The position numbers and the translations under genes were made by a program. A model generated the notes under the pieces. The model was not told the origin of the DNA. It did no database searches and saw nothing but the letters and a program-made list of their open reading frames with translations. Positions 10,546 to 22,424 of a stretch of 64,000 nucleotides of DNA are shown one piece after another. Position 1 is the stretch's first letter; the number at the start of each line of letters is the position of its first letter. Source of the stretch: Hydnum rufescens UP504. Taxonomy: Eukaryota > Basidiomycota > Agaricomycetes > Cantharellales > Hydnaceae. The stretch lies in the NCBI GenBank assembly GCA_014904985.1, contig MU129030.1, forward strand, positions 62,001 through 126,000, read 5' to 3'.

Positions 10546-11899
10546 TGTTGGAGGGATAAATCCCCACCACATAGAATTCATATCACTGCCCAACTACCTC
10601 CTCAAATGAATCCAATATATTCAATTCTACCCCTTCCATCTCTCATCATTCCTTTTATTATTAAATAGCATGGATTCCCCTCTTTCAAAACCATGGCCCA
10701 CTTGCTTCTCCTCCACCTTGTATATGAGACAATTATTTGTCCACCTCCAGGTCTTCAACAGACCACCTGATTTTGTATTTACCTTGAGTCCAGCCAATTG
10801 TGGCTTTGACAATTCAACTTGCCCCCTTCATTGATGCTCAACCTAGTGTTCTGTGCCATTGCCTCAAGGGCAATATACAAGTCCCAATTATATAATCAAG
10901 ATTGCCTAATCCTTTGGATCCAACTCATGGATCAGTCACATGTCAAATAGGGGCTATTCTAATACTCTCAAGGAGTATTTCATAAATATCTCCCTCATTT
11001 TTGATCGGATCGACTCAGCAAGATAGCGCCCAGAAGGCCACGATCAATACCTATCTAATGGTACCACACACGCATTTATTGGATGCGAGCTGCATCCTCC
11101 AGGTCGATTTTACCTCATGCTCCACACTATCCTTCAGTATTTCACAAATATCTGCACCAATTTTGATTTGATTCATTAGTAACGACCACCCCTGGAAAGA
11201 CACTGAAAATTCACATTGAATGATACCAAGGGAAAAACTAGGGGATTGGAACTTGGCTTTCTGTAATTTAGTCTCCCAATGTCTCATTTCACTTTTACCT
11301 CCACTTTTCTGATTACTAAGGGCAATTATGGTTCCGGCACCCTATGTCCGATGGAGGGTACATCTAGGGAAACCAGTTCCACTTTTCCCCAAGGGATTCT
11401 GTTCAGTAGGAGAGGAGGAATACCTTGGTTAAGCCATATTTCCCTATTCTGACTTGTTAATTGAATATCTCCTTCAGTTTTAAAGTTTTTGACTTGATTC
11501 ATTTTTCATCATTTTCGCCTTAACCCCACCTTTCTGCCAGTTACCATAGTATTTTTCCGTGATGTATATTAAGTGCAGGAGATGTGAATTTCCATTGTCT
11601 TTCCCCTCATCCCCAGTTTTGAAGGCTTAACAAACTGCCACTGGTCCAAGGGTAAACTCCACAACACAATCACTACTTATCATGCTTTTGATAGGTTCTC
11701 AAGAGGAGGACTTAGTGTGTGATTTAATCCCTTCATTCACTGTTTAGATAGTCTCTATCAGAGCAGTACATTTCTCCCATCCAAAGACCACTCCTTCTGA
11801 AGGACCTGAACACCCGGATTGACCCCGTTATCCCTTCTCTTTGTCCTCATTTCCATTTCGTGGACTGTAGTTGGATTCAACTTTCATTTCCCACTTACA
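10546..11899 (+). mobile_element. Solo LTR, family E, copy 1 (1354 bp)
   Basis: It runs TGTTGGAGGG to CACTTACA and matches the copy at 54664-56017 with exactly the same length. Flanks CCGC (10542-10545) and CTGT (11900-11903) fit a 4-bp target duplication altered by two C-to-T changes. Two ~160-bp modules shared with D LTRs lie at about 10970-11225. No open reading frame matches element proteins. It sits in the loop of a CACACACC hairpin. Strand is relative to the other copy. Confidence 0.8.
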
Positions 11900-12235
11900 C
11901 TGTGGGGTGGGTGTGTGGTCTGGCCCATTTTCCCTCAGTTCGCTGGTCAGGTGTGGTGAGTTGCATCACAGTTGTGGTTCATGGGTATTTTTTGGCAGGG
12001 TTGCCAGTCTTTTTTGGTGGGGTCATGGGTCTTGATTAGAGCATTTGGGGGGGGGTCATGGGTTTAGATGAGAACCTGGAACCAGATAATACATAAATAA
12101 TATGTTAGTAAAAAAGAAAAAAAGAAAAAGCTATGCCAAAGGAGCAGCATATGCTGCTCCTTCAGCACCACTATATGTTATGAGAGTACTTACCTTAAAA
12201 TTACCACACACCCACTTTGGCAGGTGTGTGGTTCT
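11900..12235. repeat. Hairpin-rich repeat unit, right part and second unit
   Basis: This segment completes the split hairpin (GGGTGGGTGTGTGGTC) and then repeats the layout of 10277-10545. It has a G-rich stretch, a stem-loop at 12139-12163 (AAAGGAGCAGCATATGCTGCTCCTT) and another CACACACCCAC hairpin at 12202-12233. The units are diverged in sequence, but the hairpins are kept. Confidence 0.6.
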
Positions 12236-12596
12236 GTCTCGGGTTTCTGGGTCTTGCATTGTGCATTCCTGTTCACGGGATTCATCTGGTGGGTGTTCCT
12301 TGGCTGGTTGTCATTCACAGGTTTTGTTTGGTACTTGTTGTTTTGGCAGGTTACATTTGTGGCTTTCCTTTGGCAGGGGCATTGTCATTTCCATGGGGGG
12401 GAGTTCGTCCATAACAGGGTGACTACAAATACCCTTCAAGGCCCCATTTTAACATATGAAAAGGTACCCTTGAAGGGTTTTTTTGTAGCAGGATATCATC
12501 TGCTACACCAGGTACTACACAAAGCTCACCTGCTATCCCTTCCATGAACAACTTGCTAGGGGGAATTTGAGCCCATACTATGGCCAATATACCACC
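12236..12596. other. T/G-rich stretch after the hairpin units; no gene seen
   Basis: It includes further GG-rich motifs like those of the preceding units and an imperfect inverted repeat around 12430-12480 (ACCCTTCAAGG facing CCTTGAAGGGT). Open frames here are not supported by any domain. Confidence 0.4.
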
Positions 12597-13440
12597 AGCT
12601 ATGAGGGAAAATTCACTTGCTAGAGCCATCCAATCACCCACTACAGGCATGCAACCACCTGCTACACCCATCCAATCACTTTCTACACCTGTCCACTGGC
12701 TACTCTCTGAGTCACGTGCACACCCATCCCAATCACCTTGCTTAAACTTCATTGAAGTCCGCTCTGCTACAGACCACCTCATCCATCACTTTCCCACCCT
12801 AGCTAACCACCGTGTCTATATCACTTGCCTAATCTCCATTTGATCACCTGGCTACAGCGCATCCACCCACCTTACTACACCCATTGCAACTCACTTGCTA
12901 TCACCCATGAATATCACTGCTACACCATCTCATCACCTGCTATACACCTCCCAATCACCTGCCTTACAATTGGTTAATCCACTTGCTACAACTCATTGAA
13001 TCACTGGCTACAGCCATTCAACCACCTGCTACAGCCATCCAATCACCTGCTACAGCCATGCAACCACCTGCTACAGCCATGCAATCACCTGCTACAGTCA
13101 TGCAACCACCTGCTACAGCCATGCAACCACCTGCTACAGCCATGCAATCACTTGCTACACTTATTGAATCACCTGCTACAGCCATGCAACCACCTGCTAC
13201 AGCCATCCAATCACCTGCTACAAGCATCCAACCACCTGCTACAGCAGCCAACACTTGCTACACTCATTGAATCACCTGCTACACCCATGCAACCACCTGC
13301 TACAGCCATGAAACCACCTGCTACAGCTATGCAATCACCTTGGTACACCATCCAATCACCTGCTACACCCATCCACTCACCTACTACACTTATCCAATAG
13401 CCAGCCACAGCCATTCACAATCACCTGCTACACTGGTTAG
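12597..13440. repeat. 21-bp minisatellite
   Basis: About forty imperfect copies of CACCTGCTACAGCCATGCAA plus one base follow each other, most regular at 12983-13380. Because 21 is a multiple of three, several frames read as a 7-residue repeat (for example QPPATAM) and give long open frames without any gene. Variation is mainly CATCCA against CATGCA and AAC against AAT at unit ends. Confidence 0.88.
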
Positions 13441-14099
13441 CTCAGCCACACATATAAGGCCACTTCCTAGTATTACTGGACCAATCATATCCCTCTGATG
13501 AAGCAATTCTTTACATGAATGCCAGTCAAATGGAATCAATCCAGTGGTCCAATGCACTCAATTCTCCATCCTCTATGTCACTTTTCCCCAACCCCAACAG
13601 CACCACATCATCCAACTCTTCATCTCCCATACCATGAAGGTCATCAAGGGTAAGCTCCTCTTGTATTTCTGGCTCTGCATGCATGGGGACTGGTTGTGTG
13701 GCAGTTTCTGCAGGAGTACCTTATGGGGTGGTAAATAAAGGCCAGTGTAATGTCACAGGCATCTGTAAGGGCCCTAAGACCCTCTGGGCAGTTACAGAAA
13801 CATCATTTAGAATATCAGCTTGACATCTGAGCTCAAACAAGAGAACATCATCTTAAAACAACTGTCCATCAGCACTCCACATAATGTAGTAACAAGTCTG
13901 CATGCCCTCTGACCCACCTGTGCACTGTGAAATTACTTGTTCAATAGCCAGGTGTTGCTCAGACATCCAGGCCAAAAGAGAGTGCATCTCCATGTTTAAC
14001 CTCCTAATCTCTTCTTTTGCTCATTCATACAAAGGCACAAGCAATTGGCCAGGGGTAAAGAATACCAGGCTGCCCCTTCCAGTGCTTATCTTGTGTAAT
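13441..14099. other. No supported gene; probable 3' side of the TET/JBP-like pseudogene
   Basis: Weak, frame-broken reading on the minus strand may be the C-terminal tail and trailer of the pseudogene at 14100-15810. Plus-strand open frames here show no recognisable domain. Confidence 0.35.
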
Positions 14100-15810
14100 G
14101 GCCATTCATTAAGTCTGTTAGGCAGTTGCCCTTTGGGGCTGTGACAAATCTCAGAGGGTATTTCCCAGAATAGAACTCTTTTTTATCCATGTTCTAATGG
14201 GTAATCAATGCAGAGGGGAAAAGGAAAAACACCCTGGCAGGCAGCTGGATCACAATGTTGGCCTCCAGGTTCACAAGCCATGCTTGTTCTGTATTGTTGA
14301 AGAATCCTGGAAGGAAACTTAGCTTGCAATTGTGCCTGCCTTCTGTCCCACTTACCAAATATAAACAGGGCACAAATTCCTACAGCAATATTTTTTCTGT
14401 CACTATGCAGCCATGTCTTCACATGTTCTGACAAAGAGGCATTGATAGTGATGAGGAAGAATAGGGATGAGACAGCCTTGACCATTCCATTTGTGCGACA
14501 TCTCCAATACTCATCACACTGACAATACTTCTCTGCAATGGCAGGAAAGTACATCCCCATCATGCTGGTGAGAATAGACCTAGGACACGGGTCAGTCTCA
14601 TAAATGGCACAGCACAACAACAGTCTGCATACTGAATAAGGTTCCATTTGCTGGTATCCAGCAGTTCCTCCACAAGATCTTTGTGATTTGCATGGAACTT
14701 GGTCAGAAAGGGCATCTGCACTGCCAAAATCAGTCATTTGTAGGCACTGACCATGACACACAAGTCACCCACTGTGTCATTGTTGCCACTGGCATGATTA
14801 AAGCCAAAGGTACAACTCCAATATCACCTGCAGGCATGGGGCCACTCCTGCAGCCTTGTTTGTGCAACAAAGCCATCAATTATTCATACAAAACCCTCCA
14901 TCCACTTCTCACTCATAGCTGAGCTTATGAATGATCAAACAGCAAATAAGCAGCCATGCTTATCCACTATGAGGGCGGGGGAATGAAGAGAGGGGCTAAA
15001 AAGCAAGCAGGTTTAATAAAATAAGACTTTAAGGACAAGGGAGCCATTCAACTCACTTGAATTCCACTGGGTGCAACAACACAATAGTCATTGAGAACTG
15101 TGAAGGTAATAAAGCATGCTTCACAGCCACTGTGGCCTTGGTAGAGCCCATAACCCCCAAGTGTGAGGGCCATAAATATTGGACCCAAGAGGCTCTGGAA
15201 ATCAGTGTCGCTTCAGCTTTAAGCATGGTACTGAGACATGACAGTGATCGTGCTCTGTTTTTCAAAACAACTTTGGGCTTTTGTCAATAGCTTTTGGCTG
15301 CTTCCTTGGATTTCAACTTCCCCTGCTTCCCACAGTCCGAGATGTCTGGGGGGAGAATATGATTGGTCACTGAAACAGATGAGTCTAGACCATTTGACAG
15401 TGCCAGCAATGTAAGCAGATGGTGTCCAGTTGATTCCTCTATGCCTGGAAAGCATGATTGGCTGCAATGACCTAATGACATTAGAATGTCATGCAAATAG
15501 ATAGAACTGCCTATACAAACTCTAGTGATTCCAATAAAGGGAAACAAGCACCCTCCTCAGTGAATAAAGGGCCATCATCCATTGCATCCACCTCAGAAGA
15601 CAACCCATTCTCATCTTCCATGGAATCCTGTGGCAGGTAGACTGGAGAGGCATCCAGTGGGAGAGTGAAGGTGTTTCTGCGCATATGAACCCCTGGAGAG
15701 CAGGACTTGAGGTCTCCAGTAGCAGTTTGTAGTAGGGTGATAGTGTCTTGAATCAACCAATCCATTGCTTGCACATTCACACTTTGAATCCTGGACACAT
15801 TATCAGCCAT
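14100..15810 (-). pseudogene. TET/JBP-like 2OG-Fe(II) dioxygenase pseudogene (copy 2)
   Basis: The gene reads on the minus strand from ATG 15810 (MADNVSRIQSVNVQAMDWL), through several frame-broken exons, to about 14100. The best catalytic candidate is a HxD block (WLHSDRKNIAVGICALF, about 14410-14360). After a frameshift comes AWLVNLEANIVIQL with ALITH and a stop where relatives continue with N. In the TET/JBP-like family of basidiomycetes the first block carries the iron-binding His and Asp, and the second the distal His. Members of the wider family oxidise 5-methylcytosine. Upstream, CTFGFNHASGNND matches copy 1. At least one frameshift and several stops make it non-functional. Assignment is from recalled pattern, not a search. 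Confidence 0.55.
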
Positions 15811-16585
15811 ATCGAACCAAGATCAGACAAGAGGGGGCACACCTTTTAAGTAGGCTTCACATACATCTGGGTGGGGAAGAGATCAACATATACAGTGTCC
15901 CCATCTAATAACACAGTTCTCTTCAGAGAATAGGGCTAGGCAAAATAGAATCCACCATCTGCCTGCTTCACAGACACACTGATTTGCAAGCAAGCTGCAA
16001 TCTGGTCACCTGGTGAAGGCAGCAGACATCCACTCACTTTGTGGGCCAAACAGTTCCCCAAAAAATTGCATCTGGGTGAGATCAACATATGGGTAGAGCA
16101 AAGATGACAGGTTGAATGAAAATCATGAGTCAAACAATGGCCAATGAGCATGGACTCACCTTTTGGGGTAATGTGAAAACACACCAAAGCTTTGATGAGG
16201 GAGAAACAAAGCTACAGAATGCATATAATTAGACCACTTAGGCCCAAGAGATGCACCTGTCTGCCCCACAGACACACTGATTTGCAAGTAAACCACAATT
16301 CAGTCACCTGGTGAAAGCAGCTGACACTTTAACCAGAATTGGTACACTAACCCAAGCTGAAATAAGCACCAATGTTTGACTTGTCTCATGGGTTCACCTG
16401 TTCCCCAGTGAATTAGGATTCGGTCCCCCAGTGAGTATGGAATGGTGTGATGAAACCCACAAATACCCAGAAGCAAATTGCAAATCATCAAAGTCGTGAC
16501 CCCCCCCCTGTGAAAATTGCTAGGTCATAGTGGCTGATTTTCTTTGTTTTTAGTATGGTGATGTTTCAATCCCTTGAGACCTTCT
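15811..16585. repeat. Upstream flank with diverged ~90-bp repeat units
   Basis: Units near 15966 and 16265 contain CAGACACACTGATTTGCAAG followed by GGTCACCTGGTGAA or CAGTCACCTGGTGAA. They match the 3190-3660 array near copy 1. Together with the shared pseudogene they show that 1-3.9 kb and 14.1-17 kb derive from the same kind of large repeat. No gene was seen. Confidence 0.5.
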
Positions 16586-16990
16586 AGGAGAGTCATGGGC
16601 CCAGCATTTGATGCGATTGTGTGGTGACCCTGCAAGTGAAAAATGCTATGCCAGGCCCTAGCCACTAGTCTTCTTCCTTCTGTTTTGGTACCCAATTATC
16701 TCAACATTTTTACACCTTTCCTCTAGGAGAGTCACAGGCCTGGCATTTGATGCGATTGCGTGGTGACCCTGCAAGCAAAAAATGCTAGGCTGGGCCTTAG
16801 CCACCAGTCTTATTCCTTCATTTTTTGGTACCCAATTATCTCAACATTTTCACACCTTTCCTCTAGGAGAGTCACAGGCCTGGCATTTGATGCAATTGTG
16901 TGGTGACCCTGCAAGTGAAAAATGCTAGGCTGGGCCCTAGCCACTCAGTCTTCTGTGATTTTTAGTACCCTTCCATTCCAAAATTCAGCA
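16586..16990. repeat. Three tandem ~138-bp units
   Basis: Units start near 16586, 16722 and 16861 with CTAGGAGAGTCA. Each contains GCATTTGATGCGATTG, GGTGACCCTGCAAG and AAAAATGCTAGGC. The last is cut short. Differences are mostly C/T or G/A. A single unit is found near 3790. Confidence 0.8.
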
Positions 16991-17904
16991 ATCTCATCAG
17001 AAGCCTCAGAATCCTTGGGCAGGTGCAACACCTTAGAGATTGTGGTGATGGCAAGTTCTAAGAAGCCGTAGTCCTAGACCAATTCCCTTAGGAGAGCCTG
17101 AGGGCCCAATATATTAAATACACTGCAAAGCATGAAGGACTAGGACTGAAGAACTGAGGGAATCAAGGGACCTATCTTCTATGATTTGTAATTGTGTTAT
17201 TTGCTTTGTGGATTCATATTGCAGTAATGGGTCTGTAGAGACAAATAGGGGGTTTCATGGTAGGACAAGATATGTCAGTAAAAAAAATATACAAAAACTT
17301 TCATACATCTCAAGATTTATCAATGGGCTGAGGGGGTGATTTTGGGACACCCTGGACCTTGCATCAGCCACACATGTGTGTTGGAATCATGACTAAGTGT
17401 TGCCTTGCAGTCACCCATCTCTCCAGAACTCTTGCCCAAGGACAAATATGACTCAGTGGTGACTCCCATAACTCCCATCACAGCCTGAGCCCCTAGGTTG
17501 GTCTGGAGTCACTTACATCTTCCTCTTTTTCAATGCAACTGGCACCTCAGTCAGCCACTTGGGCTGACCTCAAAAGGAGTACCATTTGAGGTCATTTCAC
17601 TGGCCTAAGGAGGACTGATTTTCTTTGATGTCAATTGACAATGATCAAATTGACCTTAAGAGAAATTCAACTTCAGCCAATATCAATACTACATGGAGGG
17701 GGAACCACATGGGGGTAGCAGGAGGGGGTCTGGAAACCTGGGGAATGTGGGCCTTGGGGTCAGCAGGCAACACAGCATTATCAGGGATAGCCACAATGGG
17801 TTATAATGAGTGATTTTGTACTCTGATAGACATTGACACAAATGGAGACTAATTATGATGATACATGGAGAACACAGGGATGATCCATTGCCTCCACCAG
17901 GAAA
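16991..17904. other. No supported gene; left flank of palindrome 1
   Basis: The stretch near 17560-17600 (CAAAAGGAGTACCATTTGA) has a partial inverse match near 21757-21783 (AAATGGTACTCCTTTTGA). The inverted structure may once have extended beyond the clear arms. No coding evidence was found. Confidence 0.35.
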
Positions 17905-20900
17905 AGGGGTGTTGAAAAGCTGCAATTTGGGCGCATAGAATTCACCCACACACAGCTTGAACAACAACCCCCTTCCTCCTGGGGGACCACATGAGGGAAG
18001 GGGGAGAGGATGGAGATAGTGAGATGAGGAATGATCAGATTGCTTTGTAAATAGGCTTGAATAATGTGGACAAACAGGACAAATCCAGCAAGCCTGAGAG
18101 CTCCTGAAATGGCCAATATTTGGTCATCCCAGGTGCTGTTGAGTGGAAGGTGAAGTGAATGTGGTCATGGATTCTCTTGAAGTACACTTGTTGGACAGCT
18201 GAGATTTGGTCACACAGAATGTGCCCACACTCAGCCTGTCTGACAAAGCCACAGCCCTGGTGGGACCTGGGACTGTCCCATTTGAAGTACAGTGAGTGTT
18301 GAAACAGTGGACTCAACGCCAGCAGTTGCTGCAGTCAGCAAAGCACCCATGTACACAGTTGTGCAGCAATCTTGCTAGCATTAATGTTGGTGATTCCATT
18401 GTCACATTGTGTTTTTCCTCTTTATGTCCATCTACCTATTTTGGTGTGCAGCATTACTGTGTATGCATATATGTATGTATACTGTACTCTTGTAACCAAC
18501 TATTCCCAATTTTGGAGCATGACACAGAAATTTGCATCTGGGGCCCCCCCAAGACCATTCACAACTCAATGTGATGTGTGACATCAGGCAAATTCATTCA
18601 TTCTGGGACATCTCAGCAATTAGGGGTATAGCCTCTCAACTGGTACTGGTCAAGCAGGAACAAAGATCTTATTGATTCTCATCACCTAGGCCATGTAAGG
18701 CTACTAGTACATGGGGCTCTGCCCTTGGGGTTCTCAATGAGTGTGACCATGCCCCCCAAAGCCAGTTTACACCTTGTGTGATGTGTGACAATGACCATAT
18801 TTGGTTCAATTCACAGGGGTGTGTGACTGTGTGACTGAATAGTTGGTCATAAGGTAGTATTAGCCTCCAGACCTCTTCCTCAGGTCTTTCCCCAATGTCT
18901 ATTTCAATATGTACAGGACATGTACTGCCATTATGTACATTCCTGCAGCCATGGGGCAGGGACAATATTTTAAATGAGATATATATATATATTAGAAGAT
19001 GGGAGGCCACTGGCAGTAGTCAAGGCTCCACTGAGTGGTGAAGAAATGGACTTATTTATATTTTCTCAGAGACAATGGAGTGGCAGTTGCCCTCCACTCT
19101 GGGAGACCATCTGAATAACATGATTCCAGCAAGACCTGAATACTCAGGCATTGGGAGCAGATTCACTATGCCTATCACAACCAGGTTTGTTCTTTTCTCC
19201 ACAACAAATGTTGTATCAGGCTCTAGTACAATCTGGATATGGGGATAGTATCCACCTTCAGTCATGTGAGCACATATCCTCAATGAGATCCAAGCCTTGT
19301 CACATGTCACACAATCCCATGAACTGAGTTTCTGATATATGGGGAGGTCACCCAATATTAAAGCACCCCTGGATCTGAGTGCCTCTATGCATTAGGAAAT
19401 CCCCAATAGCTCTTACACCAGATTTCTGGATGTTCTTTTGAGTGCTCAATATTTCAATATTCCAGATAGATCTATCTGGAATATTGAAATATTGAGCACT
19501 CAAAAGAACATCCAGAAATCTGGTGTAAGAGCTATTGGGGATTTCCTAATGCATAGAGGCACTCAGATCCAGGGGTGCTTTAATATTGGGTGACCTCCCC
19601 ATATATTAGAAACTCAGTTCATGGGATTGTGTGACATGTGACAAGGCTTGGATCTCATTGAGGATATGTGCTCACATGACTGAAGGTGGATACTATCCCC
19701 ATATCCAGATTGTACTAGAGCCTGATACAACATTTGTTGTGGAGAAAAGAACAAACCTGGTTGTGATAGGCATAGTGAATCTGCTCCCAATGCCTGAGTA
19801 TTCAGGTCTTGCTGGAATCATGTTATTCAGATGGTCTCCCAGAGTGGAGGGCAACTGCCACTCCATTGTCTCTGAGAAAATATAAATAAGTCCATTTCTT
19901 CACCACTCAGTGGAGCCTTGACTACTGCCAGTGGCCTCCCATCTTCTAATATATATATATCTCATTTAAAATATTGTCCCTGCCCCATGGCTGCAGGAAT
20001 GTACATAATGGCAGTACATGTCCTGTACATATTGAAATAGACATTGGGGAAAGACCTGAGGAAGAGGTCTGGAGGCTAATACTACCTTATGACCAACTAT
20101 TCAGTCACACAGTCACACACCCCTGTGAATTGAACCAAATATGGTCATTGTCACATCACACAAGGTGTAAACTGGCTTTGGGGGGCATGGTCACACTCAT
20201 TGAGAACCCCAAGGGCAGAGCCCATGTACTAGTAGCCTTACATGGCCTAGGTGATGAGAATCAATAAGATCTTTGTTCCTGCTTGACCAGTACCAGTTGA
20301 GAGGCTATACCCCTAATTGCTGAGATGTCCCAGAATGAATGAATTTGCCTGATGTCACACATCACATTGAGTTGTGAATGGTCTTGGGGGGGGGCCCAGA
20401 TGCAAATTTCTGTGTCATGCTCCAAAATTGGGAATAGTTGGTTACAAGAGTACAGTATACATACATATATGCATACACAGTAATGCTGCACACCAAAATA
20501 GGTAGATGGACATAAAGAGGAAAAACACAATGTGACAATGGAATCACCAACATTAATGCTAGCAAGATTGCTGCACAACTGTGTACATGGGTGCTTTGCT
20601 GACTGCAGCAACTGCTGGCGTTGAGTCCACTGTTTCAACACTCACTGTACTTCAAATGGGACAGTCCCAGGTCCCACCAGGGCTGTGGCTTTGTCAGACA
20701 GGCTGAGTGTGGGCACATTCTGTGTGGCCAAATCTCAGCTGTCCAACAAGTGTACTTCAAGAGAATCCATGACCACATTCACTTCACCTTCCACTCAACA
20801 GCACCTGGGATGACCAAATATTGGCCATTTCAGGAGCTCTCAGGCTTGCTGGATTTGTCCTGTTTGTCCACATTATTCAAGCCTATTTACAAAGCAATCT

Positions 20901-21035
20901 GATCATTCCTCATCTCACTATCTCCATCCTCTCCCCCTTCCCTCATGTGGTCCCCCAGGAGGAAGGGGGTTGTTGTTCAAGCTGTGTGTGGGTGCATTCT
21001 ATGTACCCAAATTGCAGCTTTTCAACACCCCCACT
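17905..21035. repeat. Giant palindrome 1 (two ~1.56-kb arms)
   Basis: The sequence reads almost the same on both strands around a centre between 19470 and 19471, where CCAGATAGATCTATCTGG lies. Matching landmarks are GACAATGGAGTGGCAGTTGC (left) with its inverse near 19850, and CTCCTGGGGGACCACATGAG (17979-17998) with its inverse near 20943. Arms differ by few changes, such as one CA more in the left arm near 18780 and a longer AT run near 18980. There is practically no spacer. This fits a fold-back element or a recent inverted duplication. Mirror-image open frames in the two arms are not independent genes. Confidence 0.85.
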
Positions 21036-21480
21036 CTCAAGGCAGTCTGACAATTTTTGGCCATGCTGTTCCTCATGTCCTCCTTCCCTCCCACTCAACA
21101 TCACCTGGAATCCTCAAATATTGGCCAAATTGGGTGTTTGTAGGCTTGTTGGAATCACCTCATTTATCCGCATCTTTCAAGCCTATTTACAAAGCAATCC
21201 GATCACTCCTCATCTCACTATCTCCATCCTCTCTCACTGCCCTCATGTGGTTCCCCAGGGGGAAGGGGGTTGTTGTTCAAGCTGTGTGTGGGTGCATTGT
21301 ATGCACCAAAATTACAGCCTTTCAATGCCCCCACTCTCAAGGTGTTCTGACAATTTTTGGTCTCACTGTTCCTCATCTCCTCCTCCCCTCCCACTCAATA
21401 TCACTCATATCTTGCCCACTTGGGCATTCATGGGCTTGTTGGATTTGTCTTGTTCACCTGGATCTATGAAATATATTTAC
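20787..21480. repeat. Tandem ~300-bp units at the right end of palindrome 1
   Basis: Units near 20787, 21088 and 21388 each start CCACTCAA.A.CAC. The first two include GCCTATTTACAAAGCAATC and GGAAGGGGGTTGTTGTTCAA. Only the first unit is mirrored in the left arm. The 229-codon open frame across them (20821-21510) is repetitive and is probably a by-product of the tandem structure. Confidence 0.75.
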
Positions 21481-22424
21481 AACACCCCAGACACTCACTT
21501 GGGATTGTGAAGTAGAGGACCTTGGTCACATCTATATAGAGCCCTCATAGATAGTGAAGATTAATGTACTTGAATTCTTATCCTTTAATGTGTATAGCCC
21601 TTGCATTGAACTCCATCTTGTTAAGTCTTTGAGCTTGAGGCCATTGACATTGGTTAATGTCAAATTTGATGTCAAAACCATCCATCCCAGGTCAAAATTC
21701 AGTTTTTGATCATCACTTGACATCAACCCCAGTTTAAGCCTCTCAGGCCTGGACAACATGTCAAAATGGTACTCCTTTTGAGCTAAGGCTATATGGCTGA
21801 CCAGCCTGGCAACTGGTAAATTTTTTCTTTTGTCACATTCTGTTGATTCCAGTTCAGTGTTTTGTAGTGTGCTTGGCCATGAGCCCATATTTAGAAAGCA
21901 AAGGGTAGGGGGAGAAATGGGAGATCCTATGCAGTAACTCTTGGACCTCAACTGGGGGCTGGGGCTGCTCAGGGGATAGATGTACTTACAACTAGATCAG
22001 TTGTTTGAAAAAAGAATCAAGGCCAACAGACCAAAATTGGCTGAGATATCAAGCCTTGATGCATGGGTCCAGTGTGATGTGGAAGACTGTAGTGTGTCAC
22101 ATAGCACAAAAATAGAGTTGTGAGGGTGTATGTATAGTAGCTAGTAGAAATTTTTATATAGCTTCTAAATCATGATTGATTGTTGACCCTTGTAAGTGGT
22201 GGCCTTTCACATGCAATTAAGTACCTCTGGTTTGATTAAGTAAGTTCCATATGTCTTTTTGCAAAGCAATTAGAGTGAATTTGGCCTTGCAGCCACCTTC
22301 TATAAGATGTCTCATCCCTATTCAAGTTTAGTTCTCCTGAATGCCTCTGAAGTTTTGCCAGGGTCTCTACTCCAATGCCAAAGGACAAATCCAGAGGGGT
22401 TTTTCACTTTAGCACATGAGGCAT
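21481..22424. other. No supported gene between palindrome 1 and LTR C
   Basis: An open frame of 139 codons lies on the minus strand at 21951-21532 (RPERLKLGLMSSDDQKLNFD), but I recognise no domain and see no neighbour support. It is kept as an unassigned stretch. Confidence 0.35.

Noticed and set aside
12983..13414. Long repeat-protein frames on both strands
   Set aside because: They are a by-product of a 21-bp minisatellite; frames are open on both strands for the same reason.
12597..13440. CRISPR-like array
   Set aside because: Units are contiguous without spacers, and the genome is eukaryotic.
19056..19885. Mirror open frames around 19.1-19.9 kb
   Set aside because: They are the two arms of palindrome 1; identical peptides arise from inverted DNA and show no recognisable motif.
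20821..21510. 229-codon open frame on the plus strand
   Set aside because: It spans three ~300-bp tandem units and its first part has a mirror image in the left palindrome arm. The repeated Cys/Ser/Pro pattern follows the DNA repeat and has no domain.
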